6,742 bases of DNA, from positions 1-6,742 of the forward strand of contig DIVD01000059.1 of the NCBI GenBank assembly GCA_002423245.1, in the 5' to 3' direction. The DNA comes from Rhodobacteraceae bacterium UBA6141 (lineage in GTDB: Bacteria; Pseudomonadota; Alphaproteobacteria; Rhodobacterales; Rhodobacteraceae). Position 1 is the stretch's first letter. The number at the start of each line of letters is the position of its first letter. Positions 5,411-6,742 of the stretch are shown piece by piece. Below the pieces are notes generated by a model that saw only the letters and a list, made by a program, of their open reading frames with translations, had not been told where the DNA came from and made no database searches. A program made the position numbers and the translations under genes.

Positions 5411-6083
5411 TCAGGCTGCGGTGACAGCCTGATACTGGCGGGCTTGGGGGTATGCGGCGTTCCGAATGGCGGCGAGAATCCAGGGCAAGCGAAGCCCTGA
5501 GGTGGGCCAGGATCTTGCGGATGTTGTGTCCGCAGGCGTTGAGCACGGCAAAGAGGGCGTCGCCGAGGGTGCCTTTCAGGGGGCAGCGCGACAGGCGGCC
5601 GTCGGTTTTTCATGTGGCCGATTTCCGCTTCGATGGCGCTTCTGCGGCGGAGATCTGCGACGAGTTTCGGCTGCAGGCCGCGCCTCGTGCCGCTGATCAG
5701 CACGCGGGTTCTCTCCTCGCCATGGCCGCGATAGCCGCGGTCGACGACGGCGAGGTCGGGGCGCCGGTCGGTCAGGATCTCCACCTGTTCGAGGGCTTCC
5801 TTCAGGGTATGGCCGTCGTAGGGATTGCCCGGGAAGCTGCGCATGCCGACGACGAAGCCCTCGTCCAGCGTGGTCGTCACGCTGACCTTGCAGCCGAACT
5901 CATGGCGCACCCGCGCCTTGCCCTTGGAGATGCCTCCACATCCGGCTCGTGCAGGGCGTAGATTTTGTCACCCCCCTTTGGCTGCTGGTGCAGCAGCTGC
6001 GACACGAGGGCGAGCTTCGCAACGATCCGATCCCGCAGGCTGCCTTCGGGGATGTCATCAAGCTGGCGGCGCAGATCGCGCAC

Positions 6084-6123
6084 TGAGCAGTGGCACGCCA
6101 CTGGTTCGAGTGCCACTGCGAAG
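6084..6123. repeat. 40-base hairpin insertion in the IS5 transposase (copy 2)
   Basis: On the minus strand this splits Y-T-G-R from V-R-D-L-R-R-Q, which are adjacent (apart from a residue or so) in remembered relatives. Arms GCAGTGGCAC (6087-6096) and GTGCCACTGC (6110-6119) are perfect 10-bp inverted repeats around a 13-base loop containing CCACTGG. The insertion changes frame by +1. Confidence 0.6.
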
Positions 6124-6437
6124 GCGGCCCGTGTAGCCCTTGAGCTGTTTCAATGCCTTGCGCATGCGCTTGAACTGCCTGGCATGGGCGTAGCGGCCCA
6201 CCTGCAGCGCCAGTCGCGGGGCGAGCCGGGCATAGGATTGCCGCAACTCCACCCCGGCCCTCGCGCCAGATCCACCAGTTGCCCCCGCGCCCGCTCATGA
6301 AGCCGGGCATCCGTGGGATGGGCGATGGCCTTCTCCATCACGGTGGTGTCGACCGCAACGCGCCTGGTGCTGTCCTCATCGATCATGCCGGACTTCTGCC
6401 CGGCCCGGATCGTCTGGGTCAGCAGCCACTCCACGCC

Positions 6438-6479
6438 GTTCGGCGGCATGCTCGGACCAATGGCGCATTGCCGCCGAAC
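6438..6479. repeat. 41-base hairpin insertion in the IS5 transposase (copy 1)
   Basis: On the minus strand this separates R-I-G-E from G-V-E-W-L-L, which are nearly contiguous in remembered relatives. Arms GTTCGGCGGCA (6438-6448) and TGCCGCCGAAC (6469-6479) are perfect 11-bp inverted repeats around a 20-base loop containing CCAATGG. The extra bases are 6438-6478; the last arm base belongs to the flanking GAG codon. The frame changes by +2. Confidence 0.6.
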
Positions 6480-6742
6480 TCCCCGATCCGCCCGCGCCAG
6501 CGCGTCAGCAAGGACGGGTCAATCGGCGGGCGATGCTGGAAGAACGTCTCGCCGGTGAAATGCTGATAGCAGGGGTTCTCGACCCGGCGGGCGATGACCG
6601 CCTCATCCGACAGCCGCCAGGCGTGCTGCAGATAGAGCAGCCCCGCCACCAGCCGCGGTTCCGTCGCAGGCCGCCCCTTGCCGGACGGAGGAAACCCCGC
6701 CCACGCGCGGTCAAACACTGAACCGCCCCGGGTTTCCGAGAG

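Larger units (their letters stand above)
5400..6742 (-). mobile_element. IS5-family insertion sequence, partial and degenerate
   Basis: The right part of the window is filled by the transposase remnant of an IS5-family element on the minus strand, running off the window edge. The inner boundary is approximate, set just beyond the transposase stop at 5411. The terminal repeat pair cannot be confirmed because the partner end is not in the window. Confidence 0.6.
5411..6742 (-). pseudogene. IS5-family transposase, six frame disruptions, 5' end outside window
   Basis: DDE transposase of the IS5 family, readable in seven segments on the minus strand. From the right: V-F-D-R-A-W-A-G and T-R-W-R-G-R-I-G-E (frame open to the window edge; GTG at 6718 is a possible internal start); then G-V-E-W-L-L-T-Q-T-I with first catalytic D in V-D-T-T-V-M-E-K; V-E-L-R-Q-S-Y-A-R-L-A to Y-T-G-R; V-R-D-L-R-R-Q-L to H-E-P-D-V-E; I-S-K-G-K-A-R-V-R-H-E-F-G with second D in V-V-D-R-G-Y and E in R-S-A-I-E-A-E-I-G-H-M-K; T-D-G-R-L-S-R to H-L-R-A; and W-I-L-A-A-I-R-N to the stop at 5411. 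The breaks are a 41-base hairpin insertion at 6438-6478, a one-base deletion near 6260, a 40-base hairpin insertion at 6084-6123, a one-base deletion at 5933/5934, an extra A in the A5 run (5606-5610), and an extra base near 5490. It cannot be active. Confidence 0.88.

Noticed and set aside
5606..5610. A5 run at the IS5 frame shift as a programmed slippage site
   Set aside because: It lies after the catalytic E...K motif and the shift is a +1 base gain in a homopolymer; five other lesions in the same gene make indel decay or sequence error far likelier.
1..6742. Composite transposon carrying the amide locus
   Set aside because: The flanking elements belong to different families (IS3 and IS5), both transposases are broken, and no shared ends or target duplication are visible.
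1..6742. tRNA, rRNA or CRISPR array
   Set aside because: No cloverleaf, rRNA block or regularly spaced repeat array was recognised by eye; the only tandem repeat has two units.

Overview
The window is GC-rich DNA whose protein signatures fit an alphaproteobacterium, most likely Rhodobacteraceae/Paracoccaceae. That placement is inferred from GC content and remembered homologues; there is no rRNA or other marker gene to fix it. It reads as a small amide-catabolism locus, partly decayed and bracketed by two unrelated insertion sequences.

Left part (about 1-1757): an IS3-family element on the minus strand. It has orfA, a canonical A AAA AAG -1 slippage heptamer in the correct phase, and an orfB with an intact D,D(35)E core that is broken by one frameshift. 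Its ends carry duplicated copies of an AACCTYATGRG-like motif, and a perfect 32-bp palindrome lies downstream of orfB.

Middle part (about 1797-4564): a divergent catabolic locus. On the minus strand are an amidase-signature (AS) amidase with two compensating single-base frameshifts and, 8 bases downstream, the 5' stub of an isochorismatase-like cysteine hydrolase, frameshifted and cut off right after its I-D-M-Q motif. On the plus strand, divergent from the amidase, is an intact cytosolic-looking type-1 binding protein resembling AmiC, the amide sensor of Pseudomonas amidase operons. The 216-base divergent region has an AT-rich promoter-like block, a dyad, repeated ATTCGC hexamers and a strong 10-bp-stem hairpin just before the sensor start. 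The simplest reading is an amide-sensing and amide-hydrolysing module: AmiC-like sensing, hydrolysis of an amide by the amidase, further processing by the cysteine hydrolase. Both enzymes are now broken.

Right part (4565-6742): an intact MarR-family regulator, a gene-poor stretch of about 280 bases, then an IS5-family transposase pseudogene on the minus strand running off the window edge. It is split into seven segments by six frame disruptions. Four are one-base indels. Two are insertions of 41 and 40 bases, each a hairpin with 10-11 bp arms around a CCAMTGG core. This pair is the most unusual structure in the window.

Single-base indels are frequent in the minus-strand genes, while the sensor and MarR genes are intact. 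Real decay versus low-quality sequence cannot be settled from the sequence alone.
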